DNA of 64,000 bases from Nageia nagi (GCA_050084985.1 JBITNC010000001.1:73656001-73720000); one strand, 5' to 3'; counted from the first letter of the stretch, positions 1 through 11,786 are shown. Notes: generated by a model not told the origin, from the letters alone. A program made the numbers and translations.

Positions 1-306
1 CAAGATACTAACTAGCAACCTACATAAGGTTGCATTAACAAAAGGAGAAGAATCCTCCTTCATACATTTACAACAAAATATGATTTGTGTAGCTATTAGT
101 CTACAATACTTCATGGAAACTTAGGTAAACATATCATAAAAATACTTGGTTTGAGTGAAAATGATATTGCTAGATGACTAATGAACTTGCATACCTAAAA
201 AATATTACATTTCACCTAGATCACTCATTTTAAATTCATTCACCATGGAAATTTTAAATTGTTGTAGCATGGAAGTGGAAGTGTTCACAAAGATAATGCA
301 ATCAAC
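1..306 (-). pseudogene. Copia-A reverse transcriptase, C-terminal half (beyond LINE-A)
   Basis: Reading the minus strand from 306 downward, one frame gives LYVDCIIFVNTSTSML, then FKISMVNEFKMSDLGEM, YFLGMQVH, FTQTKYFYDM and EDSSPFVNATLCRLL. This is the palm to thumb part of a Copia RVT_2 domain. It follows directly the half found at 5674-6315 once LINE-A is removed. The catalytic YVDD box reads YVDC, so the enzyme is dead. Several stops lie in the frame, for example after DLGEM and after MQVH. The sequence runs off the left edge. Confidence 0.85.
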
Positions 307-324
307 ATACAAAAAAAGATAATG
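307..324 (+). repeat. LINE-A target-site duplication, 5' copy
   Basis: ATACAAAAAAAGATAATG at 307-324 recurs at 5607-5623 with one A fewer. The two copies bracket LINE-A and lie inside the Copia-A reverse transcriptase. A length of 17-18 bp is in the range made by LINE insertion. Confidence 0.85.
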
Positions 325-1129
325 TAAAAAATTAAAATGATAGATAAAGGGGGGAAACTATGAAAAAAGTAGTGCATGAGAAAAATCTAGTTTTTAAGAA
401 GAATGCAATCACTTCTAAGCGAAATGGCCTTTGAGCAAATAGATCCAACAGTGCCATGGATATGAGAGGAGGCCATAGGGTATATGGTTGAGGGAATTTT
501 AAACCTTATGATTGATAAGGGTATGGAGATGTTCATATAAGAAGAAAAATAAGTGATAATACATTATTTATTTCTAGTGATGATTTTGCAAAGGGAGATT
601 TTTTTTATGATCCAAAAGCAATCTCTGCTAGCTATGATCTAGAGGAAGATAGATGAAAGCAAGATCATTCTTAAACTGTGATTTTTTTTGGTATTTATGG
701 AACTCAATATGGTAAATTCAACATAGCTATTCATAAGGTAAATTTGAATTACAAACCTTATGATTAATCTAGAGTGGATAATGTAGTAGATCATACAAAC
801 CCATTACATGATCAAAAAAGTTGGCATAGGTCTTTAAAAATGTAATTCAAGGATGTGGAGGTATTTCATCTAGGGAATCTAATAATTTTCAAGGCCTTGA
901 TTAGGGAAGACACTATAGAAAGTATGTAAATATTTCTCCAATTCTTAATCTGAATTCATAGGCTATTTTTCATGAGAATAACTAGGTATTAACTAAAATA
1001 ATAGAAGATACATTCAAGGAGGATGAGGGAAAGTGTTTGGAAAAAATAGATTTTATGAAGGTAGATGAAATGAAGGATAAAAATGGTGAAATGGATGAGT
1101 TTTCCATTATAGTGAATTATCCAAAGAAA

Positions 1130-1770
1130 TATATAAATACAAGAGATGACCTACTAAACAAAGGATTTATTTTATACTTTCTAAGGAGAATGCTAGATGA
1201 AGAAGAATTCTAGAAATGGATTAGAACTACATGGATGGAAAAATATATGAATGATATATCCTAATGGGGATTGGTGGTAAATACATTTCAATCTTATTTG
1301 AGAAAATGGAAGTAGCCAATTAAATTCTCCAATTTAGAACACTATGAGTGGCTGGTTCACTTGCATATGTATAATCTTGGTACCCCAACTTCAATCCATT
1401 TGATAAAGCACAATCTAATCACCAATTATGGATTGAATTTGTGACCATAAAATTATAATATAAATTTCTCATCAATTTCATTTCTTAAAATTTTGGCAAG
1501 GTACTAATTGAACCATCAACATCATGATCACTTAGACATAGTCCAAGAGTTTGTGTAAGTTGATTTGTAGAGGAAGATCCATAATCATTTTAAAATGATT
1601 CCAAGTTAAGGAACATTTATACAAAAAAATAGGTATTTAAATTTCTCTAATGCTTATTTATGTTTATCAATCTCAAGATCATAAATTTAAAGATTGTCCT
1701 CAATGTAAACCCTCCAAACATAAGGATAATAAAGAGTCTTTGAATGAAAAAGATGAAGGTAATTTACATA
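1130..1770 (+). pseudogene. LINE-A ORF1 remnant (DUF4283-like, CCHC knuckle)
   Basis: Broken plus-strand frames give WIRTTWMEKYMNDIS and then FSNLEHYEWLVHLHMYNLGTP with a following IHLIKHNLI. This resembles the DUF4283 RNA-binding domain of plant LINE ORF1 proteins. Near 1655-1710 the words YVYQSQDHKFKDCPQC look like a CCHC zinc knuckle whose first two cysteines have become tyrosines (TGT to TAT). In an intact element this protein would bind element RNA. The family call is tentative and the knuckle reading is better supported. Confidence 0.5.
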
Positions 1771-2129
1771 ATTCACACATTAATAATTCTTACAATGATT
1801 TGAGGGAAAATAAAGTAATTCCATAACAAGGGAAATAACCCCATAATGAGGAAAAAGGACAACAACAAAACTCATGGAGTAAGAGGAATGGATCAACAAT
1901 AGAATGGATGCAAGTTCAAAAATGAAGAGAAAAAAGAGATAGTTTAGAAGCTCCACCTAAGGACTATTTAAAGTATTCTTCTTCTAGAGGTAATAATTTT
2001 GGTAGGGAATATAAACCAAAATATTCACACACACACATATAATAAAATCCTACCCTTTTAAGAAATAATGGTAATTTTGATGGCAGTACTTTGAAGAACA
2101 AGTTTGAGCTCCTAAATAATAATAAGTTC

Positions 2130-2900
2130 CAATGAAATTTAGAATATTATTTTGGAATGTTAGGGTATTTGAATCCCCCAAGGAAGAAATGTTTATTCAT
2201 ATATAGTTTGTTTATAAAAAATAAAACTCAGTGGCTTTCCTTTAAAGTGTACTATGGATGATAATTGGAATGGATGTTGGTAGGCATCATCTCACAATAG
2301 TGGTTTTAGAGGTTCTATTTTAGCAATATCCTTATGGTTAAGATCTATGTTAGTAGATGTGGGTGAAGATACAAATGGATATGTAGTTTAGGAAACTATT
2401 TTGATGGAAGGATAAGTTATTGGTGTCTTTTCAGTGTATTCTCCTAACAACCCCTCTCAAAGAAGTAATTTATGGGAATGTATGAGATCCAACTTTCTAT
2501 ATTCTCATTGGATTATAGGAGGTGATTTGAATATGGTAGAATGGACTGGTGATAGAGAAGGAGGAGAATAAAGGTGTGTGGTGAGTGGGGAAAAAATTTA
2601 TTGGTTGGACATGAAAGCTTCCTTACAGGTTTTTGACATCAATTTCAAATAAAAACATCTTGACCAAGGGGGTTGGTTCACTTGGTCCAATAGACAAAGA
2701 GGTGCTAGTTGTATACAATCCATATTAAATAGGTTTTATGCTGATAATAAAATTATTACATGTACATGAATAGGAAAAAGAGTTGATGTAGATTTTTCTA
2801 TTACAGGGTTTGATCATCTTCTTATTAGTAATATTATTCACATTGGAAAGGTTTCAACAATTCTCAATGATTTGCATTTTAAATTTAATGTGTCATATAT
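2130..2900 (+). pseudogene. LINE-A endonuclease domain
   Basis: The start of an exonuclease-endonuclease-phosphatase fold is visible as ILFWNVRVFESPKEE (about 2140-2185). Later come HWIIGGDLNMVEWTGDREGG (about 2502-2560) and WFTWSNRQRGASCIQSILNRF (about 2674-2735), and then GFDHLLISNII. In L1 enzymes the last block normally has a Ser-Asp-His triplet, and here it is Phe-Asp-His, a change that one C-to-T step can give. The domain nicks target DNA to prime reverse transcription. Frameshifts and stops make it inactive. Confidence 0.8.
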
Positions 2901-3440
2901 GGAATTTATTGATTACAAATAAATGATCACATAAGTTAGGAATTTAGAACCTAGACATTTGAAAGAGAATGGATGGATAACTTAGTGGTATGTAACTATT
3001 ACTAGAACTCAAAAATTCTTGAGGGACTAGGGAAGGCTTGTTGCAAAAAATAGGAAAATAAGATTTAAATTTATTAAAAAATTATTAGAGTTATTAAGAT
3101 AAGATTTGGAACTAAAATCACATAATTCAAAACTCCAAGAAACCATAGCCAATAAAGAAAAGGAGCTTCATTGGTATGAAGATTACAACACAAGAGGAAC
3201 AAAAGTTGGAAGGAGACTCAAATAGATCAAACATGGTGATGACCTTCTCCATTATTGTTTTAGCATATTAAAAGTAAAATTTTCATGGAAATAATAGTAG
3301 CTAGGTAGATAAAAAATGGTTCTCTTACTAAAGATGAAGATCAAATTAGATTGGAGATTGAATCCCACTTCCAAAATATTTTTGGTGAATATTCATTCAA
3401 TGAAAGAGTTATCTAGGCTCATGAAGAAATACAAAATTGT

Positions 3441-4190
3441 GTGCCAAAAATAGTCTTAAATACAAAAAAAGTCAAGCTTTTGAAAGAATTTTCTAAGGAT
3501 GAATTAGTTGCTACCTTATCTCACATAAGAAATGGTAAGTCCCCTAAAGCTGATGGTATTCTAGCAAAATTCTATAAAAAGATGTGGGAGGTAGTTGGTA
3601 ATGATTATATGATTATGATAAAGGAAAATTTGATTAAAAATAAGCTCTCCCCAAACTTGAATTAGGGGCTGATTAGACTTATTCCTAAGAATAATATGAA
3701 AGACATAATTGGAGGTTGGAGACCCATTACTCTTTTAAATATTTCTTATAAAATTTTAGCTAAGGTAATTGCACTTTGCTTGAAACCAATCATAATAAGG
3801 ATAATTAGAAAAGAATAAATAGGGTTTCTTAAAGGGAGGTTTATTCTTGATACTATTCTTACTATATGGGAGACGATGGAATGGGCTCAAGAAGCCAATC
3901 AACAATCATTATTTTTAAAGTTAGATTTTTATAAAGATTATGACAGAGTTGATTAGGGCTTCATCTTTCTTATGATGTAGTGGCTAGGATTCAATATAGA
4001 AATTGGTAAAAGGACTCAAATGTTATTTTTTAATGCTTTTATAAATGTAATGGTTAATGGAAAAATTTCTAAATCTATCACTCTATTCAAATCCATAAGG
4101 TAAGGGTTTCCTTTAGCCCCTTATCTTTTTATTTTTTCAGCAGTTGTAGTTGTGAAAAAAATCTTACATGCTTGTCATGTTTATTATTTT
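3441..4190 (+). pseudogene. LINE-A reverse transcriptase
   Basis: One frame shows the RVT_1 opening SHIRNGKSPKADGILAKFYK. It continues past a TAG with GLIRLIPK, GGWRPITLLNISYKILAKV, IGFLKGRFI, LFLKLDFYKDYDRVD and GFPLAPYLFIFSA. These are the finger and palm blocks of L1-type enzymes. The F/YxDD block that should follow LAPYLF is missing because of a deletion. In-frame stops at about 3663, 3817, 3955, 3979 and 4100 fall where relatives have Gln or Trp. The 74-codon open stretch 3441-3665 is only a piece of this gene. Confidence 0.9.
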
Positions 4191-4199
4191 TCCTATTGG

Positions 4200-5330
4200 A
4201 TTTCCAATACTTATTAGTATATGAAATTAGAAAAAATCATTTGTTCCTTTCTCTGGTCTAATTTTTAGGGTTGTATAGAGCTACCATTTATAGCATGGAG
4301 ATATTGTGTTATGCCTAAAAAATAAGGAGGTTTAGGGCTCATAGAAATTCAAACACAAGGTAATGTTATGGTAGCTAAATGGATAATAAGATCCTTAGAA
4401 GGAAATGAACACTAGAAATTGCTTTTACACTATATAATTTAATCATGTATTCACATTGATGGCATAAAAGGTCCCTTTCATAAAGAAGATATTCTGGGTC
4501 ATCCTATGAAATTCAAGATTAGAGGAAGTATTTTAATAAAAAAATATGGGAAGTATGGAAAATAGTAAGCAAGATTGTGTATTGGGATTTTCATGTTGAT
4601 AGTAAAGGTTTGGTGCTTTCACATAGATCCATATGGCTTTGGAAAGAAAATGATACTTACACTTCAAAATTATCAATACTTGAAGGTAAATGCTTAGTAA
4701 AGAAAGGTGTTCATAATTGGTATGACTTATGGAATGTTGAAATAGGCAGTTGGTTTTCTTGGAATTATTTAGTAGATAAACATAAGTTTAAAAATTCTGA
4801 TAAATATACCATTATTCAAATTCAATCTCTCTTACCTATTGAATTGCTTCACAAACTAAACAAAGGCATATTAGGAATTGTGTGGAAAGATAGGCTTTGG
4901 AAATTTGAAACACCTCGAATAAAATTCAATCCCACTAGGATTTATAGAGCTTTGTTGGTTCATAATCTGATAGAGTTGGTTTGTAATCAAATATGGGGGT
5001 TTAACTGCAACTTTAAAGAATGAAAAAATATAATGGCTAAAATATGGCATTTTAAGGTGTAAGAATAACTCAAGGTTTTCCCTTGGAAACTTATGTTTGA
5101 AGGTTTACCTTGAAAGGCTAGATTAAATAAATTGAACATAGTTACCAGTAGTTGTGTGGCTTATGGAGAGGAAGAAACTATTAAGCATATTTTCTAGGAT
5201 TGTTATACAACAAAATCTATTTGGAAAGGGTTACATAATATTATTGCCACTTTTGTGAGAAGTAATTTGTGGTGGAATATAACATTCTTGGGATATGTTG
5301 GTAACATTCCACTTCATTTAATTGGAATAT
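4200..5330 (+). pseudogene. LINE-A ORF2 C-terminal part with zf-RVT knuckle
   Basis: Downstream of the deletion the plus strand reads ICSFLWSNF, LPFIAWRYCVMPKK and GGLGLIEIQTQGNVMVAKW, the usual post-RT segment of plant LINEs. An open 148-codon piece at 4577-5023 follows, with IWLWKENDTYTS, NWYDLWNVEIGSWFSWN and LWKFETPRIK. Then LPWKLMFEGLP, ARLNKLNIV, CVAYGEEETIKHIF and DCYTTKSIWKG (about 5085-5230) match the zf-RVT domain near the end of such proteins. No enzyme activity is known for this part alone. The order of blocks fits a single ORF2. Confidence 0.8.
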
Positions 5331-5606
5331 GAAAGGTGATAAGAATTTTAGCTCTCTTTAATATTTGGAAAGATAGATGCTCTTTAATATTTAGTGATAT
5401 TTAAACCTCTACTTCTCAATCAATAAGAAACATTTCATGTTGTATTGGTGAACCACTTTATGGTTTCAGAACCATCCTGCTCAAGGAAGTGAAGAAGTAT
5501 CCCAAAGATAAGAAAGCAAAATATCATATATTACTCACTAAGGTTTTATGCTCAAGATGTAATTTTTCTATCTTAACATTATAAGAAGTATTAAAAAAAT
5601 AATAAT

Positions 5607-5623
5607 ATACAAAAAAGATAATG
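5607..5623 (+). repeat. LINE-A target-site duplication, 3' copy
   Basis: ATACAAAAAAGATAATG follows the A-rich 3' tail of LINE-A and repeats 307-324 apart from one A. It marks the 3' junction with Copia-A. Confidence 0.85.
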
Positions 5624-5673
5624 AATTAAGTTTCAGAGACCTTTTTGTACATATTAGCTTTTGCTAAACTTCT

Positions 5674-6315
5674 CTAATAACTATTTTTTGAAAAGTAGGT
5701 GTCAATTATAAAGTACCATTCTCTAGGTGCTTGATTGAGCCCATAAAAATATTTCTTGAGCCTATACACTTTATGCTTATGCCCAATAACTATGAATCCT
5801 TGGGATTGACTCATGTACACTTCTTCTAGATTTCCTTTCAATAAGGTTGATTTAACATCCATTTCATAAAATATGAGGTCAAAATGGGATGCTATAGCCA
5901 ATAGAGATTTGACTTTCTCTAATCTAGTAACTTGAGCAAATATAGCTTCATAACCTAGGCTTTGTTGCTGAATATATGCTTTTGCTACTTAAAAAGCTTT
6001 ATATTTGGTGATTTTCCCATCAACATTATACTTAATCTTATAGATCCACCTGAAGATAGTGATGTTTTAATCTTTTTGAGGAGGGGCTAGCTCAAAAGAA
6101 TCATTTTTATGGATCTTCTCTATCTCATCTTCTATTACTAGTTGCCAATATTTATTCACTATATCTTCTTTAAAGTTGGTTGGATCAACAAAAGATATGA
6201 AGGTGTAGTTGATTTTATAATCAACCCTTTGATTGTTTTGGTTCACTCTTTTAGAGAAATATTCATCTAACATTTGATAGTATGGATGATCTCTAATTAT
6301 CCTTTTCTTATGCAC
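5674..6315 (-). pseudogene. Copia-A polyprotein, linker and N-terminal half of reverse transcriptase
   Basis: The minus strand carries the typical Copia junction: a degraded HPYYQMLDEYFSKR linker followed by the block around NKYWQLVIEDEIEKIHKNDSF, which opens the RVT_2 reverse transcriptase domain. The frame then runs through KIKYNVDGKITKYKA to the conserved MDVKSTLLKGNLEEVYM and LKKYFYGLNQAPREWY. Stops near 6064 and at other sites break the frame. The protein stops making sense just past 5624, exactly where LINE-A has inserted, and the missing C-terminal half is found at 1-306. In an intact element this enzyme would copy element RNA into DNA inside virus-like particles. Confidence 0.85.
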
Positions 6316-6479
6316 ATTATCAATGTGGGAAGGAGATTTTACCGTGAGAATGTTGGGTTGTTGAGGCTACAATGACTCAATTGAATTTTTGGATCTAGAG
6401 TATTCTAATGGTAAAGTGATGGATGGTCCATCAATCTCCTTTTGGTATGCTCCACCTTATTTAAAGATAATATCCTAGA

Positions 6480-7480
6480 TAATGTACAACTTAATTACCC
6501 ATTAGATCATAATACCTATAGGCTTTAGTTATATTAGAGTATAGAAAAAGATACACTTGATGTATTTTTAATCCAACTTATTCCTATTCTCCTTAGGGAC
6601 ATGCATGTAGTATGTAGATCTAAAGATCCTTAGGTGTGTAATACTTGGTTTCTTTCAAAACCAAGCTTCATAGGGACTAGAATATTACATTATTATTGTT
6701 TAAAAATAATTCAAAATGTATACACTATGTGAATAAGTTTAACCCATAATTTATTTTTGATATCCATCTCTTTCACCATGCATTGGATCATTTCAACAAT
6801 TATTTAGTTCTTTCTCTCAATGAATCTATTTTTTTGAGGAGTGTACACTACTATGTACTATCATTTGATCCTATGTTTGTTGCATAAATATTTGAATTCA
6901 ATGGAAATGAACTCACCACCATGATCAATGTGAAATTTCATGATGTGATAGCTAGAATGATTCACTACGAAGGCTTTGAACTTGGAAAAAGATTTAAAAA
7001 GATTTAATTTTTCCTACAAGAAATATAACCAACTCATTTTGGAATTTTTCCCAGTAAAAATAATCATATACCTACATTTGGTCATGCTTGGAGTTTGCAT
7101 AAGTCCATAAATATCAACATGCACTAATTCTAATGACTTCTAGGCTTAATGTTGATGATAGGGAAACTTGTTTGTATGTTATTTCTTATATATGCAACTC
7201 ATATACAAAGTTTTTGATGATTGTAAAATGGTAAATGTACCTTTCATAAGATTGTATAGTCCATACAATGAGTTAAAATTGAGGTACCCAAACCTCTTAT
7301 TCCACGACCAAGAAGGTTCATTTATTATCTTTAGGAATTCAATAGAAGCTAACTGCATTTCCAACATACATAATATATTATGATACATGAGAATAATGGC
7401 AATTACTTGATGATTAGTCTCATTTGTGATTTTGTAGCTCCTCTTATAAATGATTAGTTTGTAGTTCTTCAAGCACATCT
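6480..7480 (-). pseudogene. Copia-A integrase region, heavily degraded
   Basis: In broken frames on the minus strand one can pick out an integrase tail: SSPYEAW, KKPSITHLRIF, MHVPKENRNKLD and further broken segments that match the C-terminal part of Copia integrases. An acidic-triad region can only be guessed near 6.9 kb, where words like HHEISH and VHFH appear. Frameshifts and stops are frequent. The role in an intact element would be insertion of cDNA into chromosomes. The identification rests on the THLRIF and MHVPKENR signature and on its place between gag and RT. Confidence 0.6.
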
Positions 7481-7779
7481 AACCAATTCTGAACAAATTA
7501 TGCTTCAACCCTAGAATATATAAACTATTATGCATATGAAAGATATTACTAGTCTTTTTATTGAAGGTAATAAATCTTTTTCTGGTAATGCTAACCTAAT
7601 TAGTATTGCCAAAGTCTAGTGATATTTTCTTCAAGATTTTCAAATAGTTTCTTAGTAGTAGTCATGCAATTTTGAATAACCACTATCAAGGTACCATATT
7701 TGATCATCAACAACATAAAAGTTTTGTTAGTTAGGAAGAGATTCATGTCTTTGTTGAAGTTCACCTTTTGTTGCTTTAA

Positions 7780-8620
7780 TTTCTTAAAGCATTATTGTTC
7801 TATATTATAATATTTTTTTATAATAATCATAGTGTTTTTGGGATAAGATTTTCTTCTAAATTACCTACCTCTTCTTCTTCCATAAATACCTCTTCCATGA
7901 CATTTACTATGTGTTGATCTTCCATGACCTTGTGAAGAAGATTATGAATAGGAGGATGTATATAGTTGGTTGCTAAGTTTGAGTTTACCTTGAAATGCTT
8001 GATCAAGAGTTTTAGACCTATATTTAATTATTCTCTCATAGGTGTACAAGCTTCCAAGAAACTCAAAAAAGAGTTAGCTAATACAAATCTCTAGATGCCT
8101 CTATAGCAATGGTTATAGGATCAAACTTCCTAAGATGGCTTATTAATACTTTCTCCATGATCCTAGTATCATCTTGTACCTTACCATGAGCATCAATAAC
8201 ATTTACTAAAGCTTGTACTCTATTCATGAATACCTCAATGGTCTCATCATCTTGTATTCTTAGAGATTCAAAATCCTTTTGTCATGGTTAAAGTTTAACA
8301 AATCTTATCTTGGAAAATCCCTTGTAGGCACTCTCAAGTATGCCTCTTTGTAAAATTTTCATTCTATAATATTGAGAAAGATTAAAATATATACCCACTT
8401 TGTATGAAAAATAGAGCTTTGAAATCCTTCATTCCTATCTTCATAAAATCCTTTTTCTTATCTATTGTAAGTGCAATAAAGTTTTCTACATCTAGCTCAA
8501 TATACTCTTTTGAAATAAGACTCCATAGTTCTTGAGAGATGAGAAATATTTTCATTTTGATATCCAATACATAATTTTTACTACTGAATATAAGAATTTG
8601 TAGCTACACAATATTTCCAT
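7780..8620 (-). pseudogene. Copia-A gag, degraded
   Basis: The segment starting at 8567 on the minus strand contains LWSLISKEYIELD and GMKDFKALFFIQSGYIF, which fits the start of a Copia gag (UBN2/Retrotran_gag type, with the usual LW...G(Y/F) and (K)ALFFIQ words). Further down, around 8240-8030, broken frames give an MNR..ALVNVIDAHGKVQDD-like stretch and a TLDQAFQGKL-like stretch typical of the middle of the protein. No clean zinc knuckle was found. It lies directly after the primer site at 8655-8670, as expected for gag. Confidence 0.6.
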
Positions 8621-8654
8621 TTTTTTTTATTCCAATTTAACACTTTCAAATGAG

Positions 8655-8670
8655 TTGGCTATGATACTAG
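8655..8670 (-). promoter_or_regulatory. Copia-A primer-binding site
   Basis: The minus strand reads CTAGTATCATAGCC just after the presumed LTR end CTTCAA. The common plant Copia primer site, complementary to initiator-Met tRNA, is TGGTATCAGAGC. The two differences here fit mutation. It fixes the 5' LTR on the right side and the minus orientation. Confidence 0.7.
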
Positions 8671-8671
8671 T

Positions 8672-9560
8672 TGAAGATTTTATAGTTTAGAGAAGTTGGA
8701 GAGTACAAAACTAATGTTTAACCTTCAAGAAAGATAAGATAACAAACTTCAAAAATTCACCAAACTAAACTTGATCAAATGATTTATAATCACCTTAAAC
8801 TTATAAATTTTAAATAATTTTCAAATTAAGATTATTAACTTTGATATAGGTTTAATTATTGATGAATTAATCAATACCCCATGAAATTAAAATACATGCA
8901 ACATTAATGATACTCAAAGGGAAAATATATAGTAATGAACACATACATAATCAGTTTGACATATGTATTTATTCCTCCTAATATGAAAATACATCTAGTT
9001 TTGATAGCTTTATTATAAATTAATTATAAGGAAATATTAGAACAACAAAGAATACAAGAGTGAACAATATCCTCAACATCTCCCAACTCTACATGTCTCT
9101 ATAATAATTTTACACTCAACTAAACTAGTTTGAACTGTTAACACCAATAACATCTAAATATTTGAAAACAAAAGATAACCCTTCAATGAAGATTCTTGAA
9201 AGCCTTATAGCTAGATAAATGCCCCTTATAATTCTAAAAAAATGATCAACTTCTGTAACTAACTTCATAATACCTCAAACCCCCTCAATGTATCTTAGAC
9301 ACATGTACAATTAGTTATAATGCTTTTAAGGTGAAGGTTAATGATCTTTGTACCTCAAATGATGATATCAAGTCTTAAATAATAATGTCAAGCCTTAAAC
9401 ATTGATGTAAGGTCAAATAACAGTCTTCCCAGGACCTCTTAAGGATAACTAAACAATTTTGGCCTTTACCTATGATGATTTTAACAAAAAAGTTCTTTTA
9501 CCTTGATAACATATGACATAACCAATAGATATCCTGAACCCCAAGATTAACACAAACTAG
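8672..9560 (-). repeat. Copia-A 5' LTR, right end uncertain
   Basis: The sequence abutting the primer site begins TTGAAGATTTT on the plus strand, and AT-rich non-coding sequence follows. The left copy of this LTR is outside the window, so the right boundary cannot be fixed by comparison. The region to about 9.55 kb shows no coding signal. I place the LTR here because of the primer site and the start of gag, not because both LTRs were seen. Confidence 0.45.
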
Positions 9561-10108
9561 AAAAAGGCTTCCCAAATATTGGTGTCATCAAAGTGGTAAG
9601 TACATAGATCAACTTCAATCACTAGATTTAATAGTTTTATTTCTATTTATTTTACTATTTAAGTGATAGGAATCATGTCTCCTTCTACTATATGCATAAG
9701 GTCAACATATTTTTTTATTTTTATTAATGGTAACTTAATGTTCAAAGTTCAAGCACCTATGTAGAGTAGATGAGATTGCCTTCATATGATGAAACCATGA
9801 ACTTCCTATAAATATGTTATATATAAGACTATCTTGGAGTATATAACACTTGATATTAATTATTTTAGTCCCTATCTCAATTACCAATGTAATATATATG
9901 ATTCATTTCTTTTCAACACTATCAAACCCTCTAGTGTGTATACTAGTTTTGGAATATGTATTCATATTTGATCATATATCTATTAGCCTACTTTTCATTG
10001 GATTTTCAAATATTTTTTCTTTGATGTACAATGGTAGATATTTTGTCACACATCATTACTTGGAATATCCTAATCTTCAAACCCAACCATGTTTACTTTA
10101 GGACTAGA
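9561..10108. other. AT-rich stretch without a recognisable gene
   Basis: This stretch lies between the Copia-A LTR and the Gypsy-B remnant. A plus-strand open frame of 83 codons at 9850-10101 is hydrophobic and has no family signature. I read it as the antisense shadow of a decayed Gypsy gag/protease linker and do not call it a gene. Confidence 0.5.
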
Positions 10109-10911
10109 TTATAATAATTCTAAAAATACATTAGCATAAACATTGGCATCTACTTGATTGTTCCTTAAATAATACATCAAAGAGTCTTGTTTTTTTTTGA
10201 AATTGTTACAACAATTCAATTGAACATATTCTTGTAGGAATGCTTTGAATATGATCTTCAATATTAACTGCTCAAGGATTTTTAGGTAACTCACAACTCT
10301 AGCATGTGCTAAGATCACTCTTTAGGTCTCCAATGCTATGCATTGGTGTATAGAACCTTCATAAGAAGGAAATTCACATGTACCTTAGTTATTTATAACA
10401 AAACTACCTCTTTTGCTACATATATAACCTTATCCTCATATATCAATTTATAGAGCTTCTTCCTTAATATAGTACAGGCATTAGTATTGTGTCCTTTAAC
10501 TTGATGATATATACAATAAGAATAAACATAATACCAATTTGGTTTAGGATCATTCTCTCCTAATTCATTTGTAGATGCTATAATAATCAAAGCTTTTTCT
10601 ATACAATCTCTACACATTATCTATGGGCCATCAAAAAATTCAATCTACTATCTTTTGAGGATAATTAGATTGGCTTGTGATTCTCTTTAGGCTTTTCAAC
10701 TACATTAATATGTTTGGAATCCTTCTTAAGATAACTGTTCCATGCATATTATGAAATAAGTCCATGTTTTAGATCTATGATTTGTAGAAAATCCTTCTCT
10801 TTTCAAAGTAACTTGTAAGTCATATCTATAAAACATAGATCCAAATAATAAACAACTCTTTTTAGCGATCTTTGGACCAATCACAAAAAGGATAGAAATG
10901 AGTGAAATCAC
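10109..10911 (-). pseudogene. Gypsy-B gag with CCHC-like knuckle, broken
   Basis: Three adjacent minus-strand pieces (10911-10726, 10617-10393 and 10318-10109) belong to a Ty3/Gypsy gag. The clearest block is YCIYHQVKGHNTNACTILRKK, which has the same spacing as CEYHQTKGHATNGCGNLRDR in the intact-looking gag of Gypsy-F at 38.9 kb. The piece at 10318-10109 contains a VVSYLKILEQL stretch that fits the linker before the protease. No RT, RNase H or integrase is seen nearby. The frame is broken by several stops, so this is a relic. Confidence 0.65.
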
Positions 10912-11786
10912 ACTTTATTTAAAAAATATATAAAAATAAAGAATTAAATATTTTAATACTTGGATACCTCAAATATACTTTTTTATTAAATAAAATAAAT
11001 TTTTTTTGTTAACACTACTAACATTCTTCATATTTAGTTTCTTACCTTAAGGCTACTTGGTAATTCTCCTTTATTGTATCTAACTTCTACATGCAAAATT
11101 CATCATAAATTGTCAAGGATAAATTATTGATATATTAGGAAAAAAATCTTTACCTTTTCTTTTATCTTATGAAATCTTATCATGGTTCTAAAACTTTACT
11201 TTTTTGTATTCTTATATGCAATTTTTCTTTTATCACAAATTTCATAAGGTTTAAAATATTATTCACTTGTAGTAAAATCAAATAAATTTTATATCATATC
11301 AATTGGACTGTTGAAGCATAAGTACCAATTTACTCTATCAATTAACTAATATGATATTTTTAAAAGTTATAACAATAAGGATGCATGGATTTTTATCTTA
11401 GTGGAAGAAAAATGTACCCTCCCAAGGTCATATATCTTATAAACCCTAAAATATTGCTTCAAGTTGTTAATATGATTTATCAACTCTTTTATATTCAAGC
11501 TACTCAAGCATATGCATATTTCCAACTTGAATGTGGTTCCTTCTATTTTGTATTTATGAGTAGATCTAAAGTTAGAATTATCATTTCTTAATTTGAGAGG
11601 AGTGCTTCATGTGCTTCTTCTTTCTCCCTCATTATATCTTACTCCTTTGGTATGTTACTATCACATTCACCTAGAAGACATACCATTTGATTCAATATTA
11701 TCCTTAATAAATTTATATTAAATTATTACCATAAACATATCTTATTGTTAATAAATAAACCATCTACACTAATTTAAGAGGAAAAC

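Larger units (their letters stand above)
325..5606 (+). mobile_element. LINE-A: L1-type non-LTR retrotransposon, near full length but decayed
   Basis: This plus-strand element has, in order, an ORF1 region with a degraded CCHC knuckle, an apurinic endonuclease, a reverse transcriptase and a C-terminal zf-RVT knuckle. It ends in an A-rich tail (5591-5606). Its ends are set by the target duplications at 307-324 and 5607-5623. The part between RT and the C-terminal region is shortened: after the LAPYLF block (about 4117-4140) the frame jumps to downstream sequence and no FADD box is visible, so an internal deletion is likely. Many stops are TAG or TAA at places where L1 proteins have Gln or Trp. 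Confidence 0.85.
1..8671 (-). mobile_element. Copia-A: decayed Ty1/Copia internal region, split by LINE-A
   Basis: Read on the minus strand from about 8.6 kb down to the left edge, one finds a gag start (8567-8382), degraded integrase (about 7.4-6.5 kb), the linker and start of reverse transcriptase (6315-5674), and then, after the LINE-A insertion, the rest of reverse transcriptase (306-1). The element continues beyond the left edge, where RNase H and the 3' LTR should lie. Visible landmarks are the RT start with MDVKSTLLKGNLEEVYM and YFYGLNQAPREWY, and on the far side LYVDCIIF, MSDLGEM and EDSSPFVNATLCR. A primer site at 8655-8670 reads TAGTATCATAGCC on the minus strand, close to the initiator-Met type. 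Many frameshifts and stops show that it is an old copy. Confidence 0.85.
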
